The notes beneath the pieces were generated by a model. That model ran no database searches, was not told the DNA's origin, and saw only the letters and a program-made list of their open reading frames with translations. The translations under genes were made by a program, and so were the position numbers. From Paractinoplanes atraurantiacus (lineage in GTDB: Bacteria; Actinomycetota; Actinomycetes; Mycobacteriales; Micromonosporaceae), in NCBI RefSeq assembly GCF_900215205.1, contig NZ_OBDY01000016.1, positions 77,597 through 141,596 of the forward strand: a stretch of DNA of 64,000 nucleotides, in the 5' to 3' direction. Positions 1 through 8,377 of this stretch are shown here, piece by piece. The first letter of the stretch is position 1, and every line of letters starts with the position of its first letter.

Positions 1-329
1 GGGTTCTGAGTGGTGAATGATCTCTTCTTGGACGCATGCCGTGCTGCTGTGGGAAGCAAGAGGAACTCATCTGGGCGCCTTGGGCTCGCGGGAGATACTC
101 CCGGACGTGCTCCCAGCGGAGTGATTCGCCGGTGGCTACCACCAGGCCGAGATCGACCGGGGCGCGGTGGCGCACGTCGCGGCGCTGCGGCCGCTCACTG
201 CCGAGACGGTCTGGGTGAGCCACTGGGCGCGGGATGATCCCGCTCTACGCCGAGGACGAGAGATGCGCACCTGTGCTCGCAGATGGTCGTGTTCCTCGGC
301 GCGATGACGCGGCGCTACACCGACACCCG
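1..329. other. Non-coding stretch with broken reading frames
   Basis: No intact gene is visible here. One plus-strand frame around 131-240 reads like protein (GYHQAEIDRGAVAHVAALRP and onward). A one-base shift near 240 is needed to continue into LYAEDERCAHLCSQMVVF. This suggests a decayed gene, but I cannot name the family. It runs directly into the transposase remnant to the right. Confidence 0.3.
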
Positions 330-502
330 TCGCTGCTCATCGGCCAGGGCCGCGTGCGAGCGGTCGCCCCGGCGGCTGGAGTGAGCGGGACGACCGTGCG
401 GACCGGCGTCTGGCCCAGGGCTGGCGGGACTACTCACGCGCCACCCGGCTGCTGATCATCGTCGATGCGGGCGGATCCGACTGCTCCCGCGGCCGGGCGT
501 GA
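330..502 (+). pseudogene. Remnant of an ISAzo13-family transposase
   Basis: Two short pieces in different frames resemble opposite ends of ISAzo13-family transposases. The first (about 335-405) reads GQGRVRAVAPAAGVSGTTVR, like the N-terminal helix-turn-helix segment of the family (typically GGIxxVARAAGVSxxTV). The second (about 418-502) reads DYSRATRLLIIVDAGGSDCS, like the conserved C-terminal block LLITADAGGSNGYR. In a full transposase these lie several hundred residues apart, so the middle has been lost as well as the frame. It ends in a stop at 500-502. No terminal inverted repeats were found. Family assignment is from memory of the motif. Confidence 0.5.
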
Positions 503-527
503 AGTCGTACCCCTGCGGCCTTTGAAG

Positions 528-779
528 TTAACCACGCCGGCGGTGGATGAGCACCGCCAGGACCGCGAGGGTGAAGGTGGCGGCCACCGCCTCCAGGCCG
601 GGCCAGCCGAACAGGAGCTTGGACAGGGGCGCGCAGATGTAGAGGCATGCGCAGAGGAAGAAGACGGTGGGGAACCGCCGTGTCTTCGGCGGGGCCAAGT
701 GGGCGCTCAGCGCCGGATCTTCGCTCGCCAGGTGCCGTTCGATGTCGTCCAGGGCACGACGGTCATGATCGTCAAGCAT
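528..779 (-). CDS. DUF3040 domain small membrane protein
   Basis: An 83-residue protein of the actinobacterial DUF3040 family. The N-terminus (MLDDHDRRALDDIERHLASE) matches the family pattern of an acidic amphipathic segment beginning with M-L-x-x-H/D-x-x-R-A-L-x-x-I-E. Two hydrophobic segments follow (about residues 37-58 and 62-80), and it ends in a basic RRRG tail, so it is probably an inner-membrane protein with the N-terminus in the cytoplasm. The function of DUF3040 is unknown. It is transcribed divergently from ctaD across an 82-bp gap. The ATG at 779 is the only start in keeping with the family N-terminus. Confidence 0.8.
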   Translation of the reverse strand: MLDDHDRRALDDIERHLASEDPALSAHLAPPKTRRFPTVFFLCACLYICAPLSKLLFGWPGLEAVAATFTLAVLAVLIHRRRG

Positions 780-861
780 CGATGCACCATCCCGATGGAC
801 CGCCGGGGGTGGGCGGTCCTACTCTGAGCAAAGCATCGATCCCACGAGGGGGGAACTCCCC

Positions 862-2619
862 ATGACGTCCGTCGCGCCCAAGCCGATCGTCACCCGGCCC
901 TACCCGGTGCGGCGCACCTTCCGCGGCTCGGCTTTCGCCCGCACGATCCGCACGACGGACGCCAAACAGATCGGGATCATGTATCTGGTCACCGCCTTCG
1001 CCTTCTTCATGGTGGGCGGGCTGATGGCGCTGCTGATGCGGGCCGAGCTGGCCCGGCCGGGCATGCAGTTCCTCTCCCCGGAGCAGTACAACCAGCTGTT
1101 CACCATGCACGGCACGGTGATGCTGCTGTTCTTCGCGACGCCGATCGTGTTCGCCTTCGCCAACTTCGTGGTGCCGATCCAGATCGGTGCCCCCGACGTC
1201 GCCTTTCCCCGGCTGAACGCGTTCGCCTATTGGCTGTTCCTGTTCGGCGGCACGCTGACCATCTCGGGTTTCGTCCTGCCCGGCGGCGCGGCCGACTTCG
1301 GCTGGTTCGCGTACACGCCGCTGAGCGACTCGCTGCACTCCCCCGGCATCGGCGGCAACATGTGGGCGGTCGGCCTGGCCCTTTCGGGTCTGGGCACGAT
1401 CCTGGGCGGCGTCAACATGATCACGACGATCCTGACCTTGCGCGCGCCCGGCATGACGATGTTCCGCATGCCGATCATGACGTGGAACATCCTGGTCACC
1501 AGCCTGCTGGTCATCATGGTCTTCCCGTTCCTGGCCGCCGCGCTGTTCGCGCTCACCGCCGACCGCGTCCTCGACGCACACGTCTACGACGTCAACACCA
1601 ACGGCCCCATGCTCTGGCAGCACCTGTTCTGGTTCTTCGGCCACCCCGAGGTGTACATCGTGGCGCTGCCGTTCTTCGGCATCATCACCGAGGTCATCCC
1701 GGTCTTCAGCCGCAAGCCCGTGTTCGGCTACAAGGGCCTGGTCTCGGCCACCCTGCTGATCGCCGCCCTGTCGATGTCGGTGTGGGCGCACCACATGTTC
1801 GTCACCGGCCAGGTCCTACTGCCGTTCTTCAGCCTCCTCAGCTTCCTGATCGCCGTGCCCACCGGCATGAAGTTCTTCGTGTGGATCGGCACGATGTGGC
1901 GCGGCCAGATCAGCTTCGAGACGCCGATGATGTTCGCCATCGGCTTCCTGATCACCTTCCTGTTCGGTGGCCTGTCCGGCGTGCTGCTGGCCTCACCGCC
2001 GATCGACTTCCACGTCTCCGACTCGTACTTCGTCGTCGCGCACTTCCACTACGTGCTGTTCGGCACGATCGTGTTCGCCGTCTTCGCCGGCATCTACTTC
2101 TGGTTCCCGAAGATGTTCGGGCGGATGCTCGACGAACGCCTCGGCAAGGTCCACTTCTGGCTGACCTTCATCGGCTTCCACAGCACGTTCCTGGTGCAGC
2201 ACTGGCTGGGCACCGAGGGCATGCCCCGTCGCTACGCCGACTACCTGCCCAGCGACGGGTTCACCTTCCTGAACACGTTCTCCACGATCGGGTCGTTCGT
2301 GCTCGGCCTGGCCACGCTGCCGTTCATCTACAACTGCTGGAAGTCGTACAAGGTCGGCCAGCTGGTGACTGTCGACGACCCGTGGGGTCACGGCAACAGC
2401 CTGGAGTGGGCCACGTCGTCACCGCCGCCGCTGCGCAACTTCGATCGCATGCCGCGCATCCGCTCGGAGCGCCCGGCCTTCGACGCCAAGTTCCCCGAGC
2501 TTGCGGCGGGCAGCCAGTCGGAGGCCGGCCCGCCCGAGGGCGGCGCCCGCCCGCTGACCGAGGAGTCGTCCGGCGGCGCCCGGTACCAGGAAGATCCGGA
2601 CGCCTCGAAGGACGTCTAA
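862..2619 (+). CDS. ctaD: Cytochrome c oxidase subunit I
   Basis: Catalytic subunit of the aa3-type terminal oxidase. It reduces O2 to water in the cytoplasmic membrane and pumps protons. At 585 residues it has the usual actinobacterial length. Visible ligands are a heme a His near residue 83 (MHGTVMLLFF), the CuB/Tyr cross-link motif HPEVY near 261, the CuB pair HH near 310, and HFH near 394-396 (heme a3 and heme a). About twelve membrane segments and a hydrophilic charged C-terminal tail of about 80 residues are present. A strong GAGGGGGG ribosome site precedes the ATG. No other oxidase subunits are adjacent, as is common for ctaD in this group. Confidence 0.97.
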   Translation: MTSVAPKPIVTRPYPVRRTFRGSAFARTIRTTDAKQIGIMYLVTAFAFFMVGGLMALLMRAELARPGMQFLSPEQYNQLFTMHGTVMLLFFATPIVFAFANFVVPIQIGAPDVAFPRLNAFAYWLFLFGGTLTISGFVLPGGAADFGWFAYTPLSDSLHSPGIGGNMWAVGLALSGLGTILGGVNMITTILTLRAPGMTMFRMPIMTWNILVTSLLVIMVFPFLAAALFALTADRVLDAHVYDVNTNGPMLWQHLFWFFGHPEVYIVALPFFGIITEVIPVFSRKPVFGYKGLVSATLLIAALSMSVWAHHMFVTGQVLLPFFSLLSFLIAVPTGMKFFVWIGTMWRGQISFETPMMFAIGFLITFLFGGLSGVLLASPPIDFHVSDSYFVVAHFHYVLFGTIVFAVFAGIYFWFPKMFGRMLDERLGKVHFWLTFIGFHSTFLVQHWLGTEGMPRRYADYLPSDGFTFLNTFSTIGSFVLGLATLPFIYNCWKSYKVGQLVTVDDPWGHGNSLEWATSSPPPLRNFDRMPRIRSERPAFDAKFPELAAGSQSEAGPPEGGARPLTEESSGGARYQEDPDASKDV

Positions 2620-2627
2620 AAAGACGC

Positions 2628-3455
2628 CTAGAAGAGCGTCGTCGGCACCGGCTCGGGCAGTGCCGCCAGGCCCGTCGTCCGCTGGCGCACCTCGTCGTGG
2701 AAGCGGCGGGCCAGCGCGGGTGCGTCCACGTTGTCCGGGGTGTGCACGAAGAAGGTCGGCGACCGCCCCTCCTTCAGCCACTCCGACACGGTCTCCACCC
2801 ACGGCTGCCAGCCCTCGACCGTGCGGGCCGTGTCGTCGCGCCCGAGATAGCGCACGATCGGCCGCGCGGTCAGCGCCCGCATCCGCCGCGGCATCCGCGG
2901 CTTCTTCATCCACGCGTCCCGCTCCATGTCGCTGGTCGGCGGGCTCGCGAACATCACCGTCGTGTCGAACGGCACCCATTCGGCGCCCGCCTTCTCCAGC
3001 ACACTCTCGAGCCCACGAGGGTCGTCGAAAAAACCGGAATGTCGGACTTCGACGGCATAGCTGTACGCCTGAGGCATTCGTCCGAGGAACGAAGCCAGCA
3101 CCTCGAGATCGCCCGGCCCGAACGATCCCGGGAGCTGAACCCACAGCGCATGGACCCGGTTCCCCAACGGCTCGATCGCGTGGAGGAATCGGGCCAGATC
3201 CTCCTCGCCCCCGCGCCCGAGCCGGTGCTCATGGGTGACCGGCTTCGGCAGTTTGAGGACGAACCGGAAATCCGGCGGGGTCTGCCGGGCCCATCCCGCG
3301 ACGGTCTCCCGGCTCGGCGTCGCGTAGAAGGTCGTGTTGCCCTCCACGGCGTCACACCATTCCGCGTACGCCTTCAACCGCTCCTGAGACGCCGAGAACT
3401 CCCACGCCTTGTGCGTCCACATGGCGCACCCCACGTGCAGCCGTTTCCCATCCAC
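2628..3455 (-). CDS. DUF72 domain protein (YecE-like)
   Basis: A 275-residue protein of the DUF72/YecE TIM-barrel family, whose biochemical role is not established. Typical features are the opening LHVGCAMWTHKAWEF, the segment NTTFYATPSRETVAGWARQTPPDF, and the C-terminal FFVHTPDNVDAPALARRF where family members carry a YVYFNND-like stretch. The conserved opening lies only six residues from the ATG, so a later start is unlikely. That leaves a 104-bp same-strand overlap with the upstream sigma-factor frame. It converges with ctaD, with only 8 bp between the stops. Confidence 0.85.
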   Translation of the reverse strand: MDGKRLHVGCAMWTHKAWEFSASQERLKAYAEWCDAVEGNTTFYATPSRETVAGWARQTPPDFRFVLKLPKPVTHEHRLGRGGEEDLARFLHAIEPLGNRVHALWVQLPGSFGPGDLEVLASFLGRMPQAYSYAVEVRHSGFFDDPRGLESVLEKAGAEWVPFDTTVMFASPPTSDMERDAWMKKPRMPRRMRALTARPIVRYLGRDDTARTVEGWQPWVETVSEWLKEGRSPTFFVHTPDNVDAPALARRFHDEVRQRTTGLAALPEPVPTTLF

Positions 3456-4293
3456 CGCGGAAATCTATCGCGAAGAGCGTGACGACCACGATGCCGTCCT
3501 CGGCGACGGTCAACACCGCTATGCCGTACGGCTCGCCGCGGAACCACGCCAGGGCGGCCGGCTGCCCGTTGGCCTCGGTCGCCGTCATCCGCCACTCCCC
3601 CGGCACGCCCATCGACGGCCCGGCGAAGGCCAGGCAGGCCTCCCGGCCGGCCGCGTACGAGCCCGGCGCCCCCACCGGATCGATCGCCGCGTCCGCCCGC
3701 AGCACCTCACGGAAGGCATCGGCGTCGGACGCCTCCCACGCGGCCATGTACGCGGCGAGCAGCTCCCGGGCACGCGGCGAGGACGCGTCCAGCACGTCGT
3801 CACGGGCCGGGGCCACCTCGGCCAGCCGGGCCCGCGCCCGTTGCAGGGCACTCTTCACGGCCGGCACCGTCATGCCCAGCGCCTCGCCGGTCTCGGCCGC
3901 CGAGAAGGTCAGCACCTCCCGCAGCAGGAGGACGGCCCGCTGCCGTGGAGCGAGGTGTTGGAGCCCGGCCACGAAGGCCAGCCGCACGCTCTCCCGCGCG
4001 GTCACCAGATCGGCCGGGTCGGACGGGAACGGTTCGAGCACGGGCACGAGCGCGGGCCGCGCCCGGTTCTCGATCGCGGTCAGGCACACGTTGGTCGCGA
4101 TCCGGTACAGCCATGTGCGTACGGACGAACGCTCTTGAAATGAAGCCCAGCCGCGCAACGCCCGTACGTAAGTCTCCTGCACCATGTCTTCTGCTTCGTG
4201 ATGACCGCCGAGCATGCGGTAGGCGTGCGCGAGCAGCCCACGGCGTTCGGCTTCGAAGGCGCCGGTCAGAGACCCAGCTGCGGGCGCACCCAT
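3352..4293 (-). CDS. ECF sigma factor, SigG/SigJ-like with SnoaL-like C-terminus
   Basis: RNA polymerase sigma factor of the ECF type with an extra C-terminal domain. Region 2 is near residues 10-85 (LLAHAYRMLGGHHEAEDMVQ, then RTWLYRIATNVCL). Region 4 is near 105-165 (LAPRQRAVLLLREVLTFSAAE). A SnoaL/NTF2-like domain from about 175 probably senses a small molecule or controls activity. No anti-sigma gene adjoins. The start overlaps the end of the upstream esterase by 28 bp, suggesting coupling. The last 35 residues after VVVTLFAIDFRGG look unlike the family and run into the DUF72 gene, so the natural end may have been lost or frameshifted. Confidence 0.85.
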   Translation of the reverse strand: MGAPAAGSLTGAFEAERRGLLAHAYRMLGGHHEAEDMVQETYVRALRGWASFQERSSVRTWLYRIATNVCLTAIENRARPALVPVLEPFPSDPADLVTARESVRLAFVAGLQHLAPRQRAVLLLREVLTFSAAETGEALGMTVPAVKSALQRARARLAEVAPARDDVLDASSPRARELLAAYMAAWEASDADAFREVLRADAAIDPVGAPGSYAAGREACLAFAGPSMGVPGEWRMTATEANGQPAALAWFRGEPYGIAVLTVAEDGIVVVTLFAIDFRGGWETAARGVRHVDAQGVGVLGVSGAVEGVRGMV

Positions 4294-5084
4294 GCGGCCA
4301 GCCTCCCGATCGCCTCGTCGGCCACCGGCGCACGCCCGGCGGCCATCTGGAACGTGTGCGGCTGCCCGTCGAACACGTCCAGCCGAGCGCCAGTCTGCTC
4401 GGCCAGGCGCTCGCTGTCACCCCGGCCGCTCTCGTCGCCGCCGCACTGGATGTAGGCCGGCGGCAGCGCGCTCAGGTCGGCGTGGAACGCGTTGACCTCG
4501 GGATCCAGACCGCTCATCCCGTCCGGCAGATACTGCCGGATCAGTCCTCGCACCAGGGGCCGGGTGAAGAAGAGATCGGTTTCCCCGTACGAGGTGGCGG
4601 TCTGCGCCGGATCCATGTCGATCCACGGTGACAGCAGCAGAAGCGCGGCCACGCCGGGCTCGCGCCGGGCGACCTGCACGGCCAGGCCACCACCGCAGGA
4701 GTCACCGGCCAGCGCCACTGACCCGGCACGCCGGGCCGCCCACCGGTACGCCGTGACCGCGTCCTCCACCTGGGCCGGGAACCGGAAGGCCGGGGCGAGC
4801 CGATAGGTGGCCAGCAGCACCCGGACGCCCGCGGCCTTCGCCAGGTGCCCGTACAGCTTGCGGTGGGTGTAGAGCGACCCGCCGACGAAGCCGCCGCCGT
4901 GGAAGGCGACGATGACCGGGCCGGGATCGGCGCCGTGCGGGCTGAGCCACATCGCCGGCACCCCGCCCGCCGTCACCTCGGTGTAGTCCACGCCGCGCGG
5001 CTCGGCCGTCACGTCACCCCACTGGTCGTCGGCGCCCATGTCCCCGGCCGCCCAGCGGGCGTACATCTCTTTTATGGCATCCAT
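4266..5084 (-). CDS. Alpha/beta hydrolase of the hormone-sensitive lipase group
   Basis: Probable carboxylesterase or lactone hydrolase, 272 residues. The oxyanion motif HGGGF is at residues 62-66, the nucleophile elbow GDSCGGG at 127-133, and a late GQPHTF supplies the likely catalytic His near 247. The probable acid is in the segment after CGGDESGRGDSE. There is no signal peptide, so it is cytoplasmic. It lies directly upstream of the ECF sigma-factor gene with a 28-bp overlap. The two may be co-expressed, although nothing in the sequence shows a functional link. The substrate cannot be told from sequence. Confidence 0.85.
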   Translation of the reverse strand: MDAIKEMYARWAAGDMGADDQWGDVTAEPRGVDYTEVTAGGVPAMWLSPHGADPGPVIVAFHGGGFVGGSLYTHRKLYGHLAKAAGVRVLLATYRLAPAFRFPAQVEDAVTAYRWAARRAGSVALAGDSCGGGLAVQVARREPGVAALLLLSPWIDMDPAQTATSYGETDLFFTRPLVRGLIRQYLPDGMSGLDPEVNAFHADLSALPPAYIQCGGDESGRGDSERLAEQTGARLDVFDGQPHTFQMAAGRAPVADEAIGRLAAWVRPQLGL

Positions 5085-5121
5085 GTGAGTACCGACCGCC
5101 GCGCGGCCCGAAAGGAATCGG

Positions 5122-6642
5122 TCAGGCCGCGAACAGGGTGCGGGCGAAGCGGTTGGTGTGTTCCAGCCAGGCGATGGCGTCGCCGGGACTGGTCAGGTCG
5201 GGCACCGGGACGCCGGGCGGGAGGGTCCGTGGGCGCCGCCGGTGCTCCAGGGTGTTCATGGCGGCCGCGGTGGTGGCCAGGTAGTGGTCGAACATCCGGG
5301 TCAGCGCGGTCCGGCGCTCCCCGGGCGGATCGTGGTCGCGCGCCTGAGCGACGGCGTAGGCCCGGACGAGGTCGTGGAACGTGTACCGGCCCGGCCCGGT
5401 CGACTGGAGCAGGTGGTCGCCGTGCAGGTGGGCCAGGCCGGCCTCGGCGGCGCCGGGGTCGGTGCCGGTCAGCGCGGCGGCCGCGTAGGCGTCGAAGTCG
5501 TGGCCCGGGTGCAGCGCTAGCAGGCGCATCAGCCGTTGCCGGTCCCCGGGCAGGTGCTGGTAGGACAGGGACAGGGCGAGCTCGACGCCGGAGTCGAGGC
5601 GGTGGTCGTGCAGGCGTTCGCCGAGCCGGTCGGCGTGCTCGGACAGGGTCCAGCCCGGCGTGCCGCGGATGTGACCGGCGATCAGGCCGAGGGCGAGCGG
5701 AAGGTGGCCGCAGCCGCGGGCGATGCGGCGCGCGGTGGGCCGATCGGCGCCGGGCAGGGCCGCGGTCAGGTGGTCGACCGCCTCCTGGGGGGAGAACACG
5801 CCGACGGTCAGGCCGGCCGCCGCGCTCAGGCCCAGGTGGCGCCGGCTGGTGACCAGGGACAGGCTGCCCGGGGTGCCCGGCACGAGCGGGCGGACCTGAT
5901 CGGCGCCGGCCGCGTTGTCCAGGACGACGAGGACGCGGGCGCCGTACAGGCGCCGGCGGTAGAGGGCCACCCGGGCCGCGAGACCGTGCGGGATCCGGTG
6001 GCCGGGCACATCGAGCAGGCGCAGGAAGCCGTCGAGGACGGCGCCCGGATCGGCCGGCGGCTGGGCCGGGTCGCTGTGGAAGCCGCGCAGGTCGACGAAG
6101 AGCACCCGGTCGAACGGCATCCGCCGGTCGGCCAGACGCCCGGCGTGCAGGGCCAGCTCCGTCTTGCCGACCCCGGCCATGCCTTCGATCGTCACGGTCG
6201 CCGCCGTGCCGCCGGCGAGGACGGCCCCGAGGTGCTCCAGCTCGGCGGTCCGGCCGATGAAGGCGGCCGGGGAGAGCGGCAGGCTGTCCTGGACGCGCAC
6301 CTGCGACGCGGCCCGGGTCTCGCCGCCGATCACCCGCAGGGTTTGCCGCCACTGCGCGACATATCCGGTGTCCGGGTGCAGCGCCCCGACGATCGCGACG
6401 ACCAGACCGGTGTTCAGCCGGCGGCGGCCGGGCTGGAAGCAGTGCGCGACAGTGGACCGGATCGCCAGCTCGCTCGCCGGGCGGCCGGCCGCGGCCCAGT
6501 CCGCGTTCACCCGGTCCATGATCGTCGCGTACGAGGGGTCACCGGCCCAGACCTTCAGCGCGCGCAGCTGCCCGACCAGGCCGTCGAGGTCGCCCGCCCG
6601 GGCCGGATCGGGCAGTTCGGCGTATCCGTACGACAGCGACAT
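5122..6642 (-). CDS. STAND ATPase regulator lacking the usual TPR region
   Basis: A 506-residue AfsR/NB-ARC-type signal-transduction ATPase. Residues 1-110 form a helical N-terminal region of the kind found before NB-ARC in actinobacterial regulators. Walker A is GMAGVGKT at 154-161. Walker B (RVLVVLDNAAGADQVRPLVP), a sensor TSRRH and the LPLAL motif (CGHLPLALGLIAGH) follow in order, then a winged-helix-like segment. Most relatives continue into several hundred residues of TPRs. This one stops soon after the segment NTLEHRRRPRTLPPG, so it is either a short form or a truncation. It lies 37 bp upstream of the esterase gene on the same strand. Confidence 0.85.
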   Translation of the reverse strand: MSLSYGYAELPDPARAGDLDGLVGQLRALKVWAGDPSYATIMDRVNADWAAAGRPASELAIRSTVAHCFQPGRRRLNTGLVVAIVGALHPDTGYVAQWRQTLRVIGGETRAASQVRVQDSLPLSPAAFIGRTAELEHLGAVLAGGTAATVTIEGMAGVGKTELALHAGRLADRRMPFDRVLFVDLRGFHSDPAQPPADPGAVLDGFLRLLDVPGHRIPHGLAARVALYRRRLYGARVLVVLDNAAGADQVRPLVPGTPGSLSLVTSRRHLGLSAAAGLTVGVFSPQEAVDHLTAALPGADRPTARRIARGCGHLPLALGLIAGHIRGTPGWTLSEHADRLGERLHDHRLDSGVELALSLSYQHLPGDRQRLMRLLALHPGHDFDAYAAAALTGTDPGAAEAGLAHLHGDHLLQSTGPGRYTFHDLVRAYAVAQARDHDPPGERRTALTRMFDHYLATTAAAMNTLEHRRRPRTLPPGVPVPDLTSPGDAIAWLEHTNRFARTLFAA

Positions 6643-6788
6643 CCGCTCACTCCGTTTCGCCCGTCGCCCGACCTCAGGCTAGCCACGGCGCTCGCCGGCG
6701 GCGTCACCATGTCGCAGACCCGACCTGTCCCGGCCGATGTCGTCCGAATTCGGCGTGACCGTGCGGCGAGCGCCCGACTCTCGCTTCC

Positions 6789-7607
6789 ATGACTACAGAC
6801 CAGGGAATCGATGTCACCACGACGGCCGAGGACGACAACGCCGAGTTGTTGATCGGGCCCGAGCTCACCGAGGCGGAGTCGCGGACCGCCTTCGCTCCGG
6901 ACGACTCCGACGCCTCGACCGAGGACGAAGCACGCATGGTGCGGATCCCGGACGCCGATCTCGCCGCGCCGGCCGGCCCGGCCCTGCGGGTCAGGCCCTG
7001 GCATCTCGCCCGGTCGCTGGCTCGGCTCCGTGCCGAGATCGACCAGAGATGGCCGAACCGCGACCGGAAGTCCGACGGTTCCATCGGGGACAAGGATCAC
7101 GAGAAGACCGCGTCGGACCACAACCCCAACGGCCGCTCCTCCGTGAACGCCATCGACACGGACAAGGACGGCATCAGCCCGATGACGCTGGTCGAGGCGG
7201 CCAAGAGGCACCCGGCCTGCAACTACGTCATCTTCAACCGCGTGATCTACACCCGCGACCGCGGGTTCCGGGCCCACCGGTACAGCGGCCCGAACCCGCA
7301 CACCCAGCACATCCACGTGTCCATCCTGCAGAACTCGGCGGCCGAGGAGTCGACACGGCCCTGGGGGATCGCCCAGGCTTCGTTCCCGGCCTTCCCCGGC
7401 ACGCTGAGGCGCGGATCCCGCGGCTCGGCGGTGAAGACCCTGCAGACTCGCCTCAACGAGCGCGGCTTCCCCCGCCTCGGCGTCGACGGCGAGTTCGGCC
7501 CCGCCACCGAGGACCGCGTGAAGGCCTTCCAGCGCTTCGCCAAGATCGCCGTCGACGGCATCGCCGGCCCGGTCACCTGGCGGCTGCTGTGGACGTTGCC
7601 CCGCTGA
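6789..7607 (+). CDS. M15-like peptidoglycan hydrolase with peptidoglycan-binding domain
   Basis: A 272-residue protein. Residues about 70-190 resemble phage-type M15 D,D-peptidases. A His in SDHNPNGRSSVNAIDTDKDG pairs with an Asp, and a later His in THHxH-like TQHIHVS would complete a zinc site. The C-terminal 70 residues are a PG_binding_1 domain (LRRGSRGSAVKTLQTRLNER, then GVDGEFGPATEDRVKAFQ). There is no signal peptide, unusual for a cell-wall enzyme, and the first 60 residues are acidic and probably disordered. It may be exported in another way or be of phage origin. Transcribed divergently from the STAND gene. Confidence 0.75.
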   Translation: MTTDQGIDVTTTAEDDNAELLIGPELTEAESRTAFAPDDSDASTEDEARMVRIPDADLAAPAGPALRVRPWHLARSLARLRAEIDQRWPNRDRKSDGSIGDKDHEKTASDHNPNGRSSVNAIDTDKDGISPMTLVEAAKRHPACNYVIFNRVIYTRDRGFRAHRYSGPNPHTQHIHVSILQNSAAEESTRPWGIAQASFPAFPGTLRRGSRGSAVKTLQTRLNERGFPRLGVDGEFGPATEDRVKAFQRFAKIAVDGIAGPVTWRLLWTLPR

Positions 7608-7624
7608 GAGCCGATGCTGTCCGG

Positions 7625-8377
7625 ATGGATGTGGACGCCTACCTGGACCGGATCGGTGTCGACCGAACGGCCTCCCTGCATGACATGCACCGCGCACACC
7701 AGGAGACCGTGCCGTTCGAGAACCTGAGCATTCACCTGGGCGAGCCGATCTCGCTGTCGCCGGACGACCTGTTCGACAAGATCGTCCGGCGGCGCCGGGG
7801 CGGCTTCTGCTACGAGCTCAACGGCCTGTTCGCGCTTCTGCTGGAGGCGCTCGGCCACAAGGTGGTGCGGGCCGGGGCCCGCGTGTACCGGACGCCGGAG
7901 TCGCTCGGCCCGCCCTTCGACCATCTGGCGCTGCTGGCCGACGCCGGCGACGGTCAGGAGCCGTGGATCGCCGACGTCGGCTTCGGGCGGCACAGCGCCT
8001 ATCCGCTGCGGCTCGGCGAGCCCTCAGGGCAGTTCCTGGTGGCCGCCGCCCCGGACGGAGACCTGGACGTGTTCCGCGACGGCGTGCCGCAGTACCGGCT
8101 CGAAACACGGCCGCGGTCGCTGGAGGACTTCGGGCCGACCTGCTGGTGGCAGTCGACCTCACCCGACTCGCACTTCACCCGCGGCCCGGTCTGCTCCCGC
8201 CTCGACGGCGACGGGCGGATCTCGATCAGCGGGCGCACGCTCATCCGCACCAAGGGCGAGACGCGCACGGAGACCACCCTGGACACCGACGAGTCACTCG
8301 TGGCCGCCTATCGAGAGCACTTCGGGATAGACATCGACCTTGATAATGGTGGCCATGACGCGCTTCTTCTTCGTTGA
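7625..8377 (+). CDS. nat: Arylamine N-acetyltransferase
   Basis: Transfers an acetyl group from acetyl-CoA to arylamines or related acceptors in the cytoplasm. The catalytic triad is visible: Cys in RRGGFCYELNG (about residue 62), His in FDHLALLAD (about 100) and Asp in IADVGFGR (about 118). At 250 residues it is slightly shorter than the usual 270-280. The ATG at 7625 (MDVDAYLDRIGV) matches the family N-terminus and lies 17 bp after the preceding stop. The 3' end overlaps the start of the PhzF gene by about 23 bp, so the two are probably translated from one message. Confidence 0.93.
   Translation: MDVDAYLDRIGVDRTASLHDMHRAHQETVPFENLSIHLGEPISLSPDDLFDKIVRRRRGGFCYELNGLFALLLEALGHKVVRAGARVYRTPESLGPPFDHLALLADAGDGQEPWIADVGFGRHSAYPLRLGEPSGQFLVAAAPDGDLDVFRDGVPQYRLETRPRSLEDFGPTCWWQSTSPDSHFTRGPVCSRLDGDGRISISGRTLIRTKGETRTETTLDTDESLVAAYREHFGIDIDLDNGGHDALLLR

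Noticed and set aside
775..841. Two AAGCATCGAT copies upstream of ctaD, the second resembling half of the LacI operator (ATCGATCCCAC)
   Set aside because: Only the right half matches; the left arm is absent and ctaD is not expected in a mannoside regulon.
772..1794. Long minus-strand open frame of 340 codons opposite ctaD
   Set aside because: Low-complexity RDGEH-rich translation with no domain; it is the antisense shadow of ctaD codon bias.
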